This document shows positions 6,391 to 6,557 of a stretch of DNA of 6,557 nt, piece by piece. The position numbers were made by a program, and so were the translations under genes. Source of the DNA: CAMXAS01 sp964442435 (lineage in GTDB: Bacteria > Bacteroidota > Bacteroidia > Bacteroidales > P3); NCBI GenBank assembly GCA_964442435.1, contig CAYTZG010000039.1, positions 1 through 6,557 on the forward strand, written 5' to 3'. The notes beneath the pieces are model-generated. The model did no database searches, had not been told where the DNA came from, and saw nothing but the letters and a program-made list of their open reading frames with translations. Positions within the stretch are counted from its first letter, which is position 1. Each line of letters starts with the position of its first letter.

Positions 6391-6414
6391 AATAATATGA
6401 ACCCCCATATTATT
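6391..6414. repeat. perfect 9-bp inverted repeat, AT-rich, with C-rich centre
   Basis: AATAATATG (6391-6399), a 6-bp centre AACCCC, and CATATTATT (6406-6414) form a perfect dyad about 150 bp upstream of the promoter. It could be an operator for a dimeric regulator or a weak RNA hairpin. No T-run follows the arms, so it is not a clear terminator. No gene tells which regulator would use it. Confidence 0.5.
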
Positions 6415-6557
6415 GCGTTGAAAAATTACAAAAATAAAATATATACTTTTATGATATTGCGGACGAAAAAACTCAAATAAATTAAATAGCGTAAATTTGA
6501 CAATTTTTCGATAATTCTGTCATTCAAAAATATTTTTTGTGCGCACCCCCAAAAAGT

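Larger units (their letters stand above)
6263..6557. other. non-coding region upstream of the operon promoter
   Basis: About 295 bases without a supportable gene. The part near the promoter (about 6263-6380) is GC-rich to mixed and holds short repeats, CCAAATCGC at 6258-6266 and 6316-6324, and ATCGCTTTT at 6249-6257 and 6276-6284. The outer part (about 6380-6540) is strongly AT-rich with an inverted repeat. A neighbouring gene may start or end beyond 6557; its direction cannot be told. No tRNA or known RNA fold was recognised. Confidence 0.6.

Noticed and set aside
6207..6395. Plus-strand open frame of 62 codons in the upstream region
   Set aside because: It runs against the predicted promoter and across the inverted repeats, resembles no known protein, and is short enough to arise by chance.
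6429..6436. Minus-strand TATTTTTG as a second -7 promoter element
   Set aside because: No TTTG at 19-21 bp upstream; such matches are expected in AT-rich sequence.
6525..6553. Minus-strand TTTG and TATTTTTG as a distal promoter
   Set aside because: The spacer is 17 bp, shorter than the usual 19-21, and the setting is T-rich; it could still be a weak upstream start.

Overview
The window carries the conserved transcription/translation operon rimP-nusA-infB followed by tilS, all read on the minus strand (right to left). The organism looks like a GC-rich member of the Bacteroidota, most likely Bacteroidales. The proteins resemble Bacteroidales versions: NusA opens with a '...FSEFKDLKSIDRETM' segment, RimP ends in a 'YFAYGQIKEARI' segment, and TilS carries 'SIEMAARELRY'. 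None of the genes has a clear Shine-Dalgarno site; nusA and infB have A-rich sequence before the start instead. The only convincing promoter matches the Bacteroidota pattern TTTG-N20-TAnnTTTG. The GC-rich coding sequence would fit a Rikenellaceae/Alistipes-type genome, but that genus-level guess is weak.

Layout from right to left, in the direction of transcription. 6557-6263 is non-coding, AT-rich at its far end, with two inverted repeats and no gene I can support. 6262-6231 is the probable operon promoter. About 6226-6137 is a 5' leader of roughly 90 nt. It holds an early small hairpin, a terminator-like GC hairpin with a six-T run ending about 8 bases before the rimP start, and a possible 12-codon leader ORF whose stop overlaps the rimP ATG. 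Then come rimP (6136-5639), a 75-bp spacer, nusA (5563-4319), a 100-bp spacer, infB (4218-1039), a 38-bp gap, and tilS (1000 to beyond the left edge; its last part is missing).

The genes share a theme. RimP helps assemble the 30S subunit, NusA controls RNA polymerase pausing, termination and antitermination, IF-2 brings initiator tRNA to the 30S subunit, and TilS makes the tRNA-Ile able to read AUA codons. The rimP-nusA-infB order is widely conserved; tilS directly after infB is the less familiar part.

I found no mobile element, CRISPR array, phage gene or new enzyme system. The most promising unexplained structure is the rimP leader. It has the parts of a transcription attenuator (promoter, hairpin with T-run, competing 7-base complementarity, short ORF across the hairpin) ahead of the operon that encodes the termination factor NusA. 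That is inferred from sequence only.
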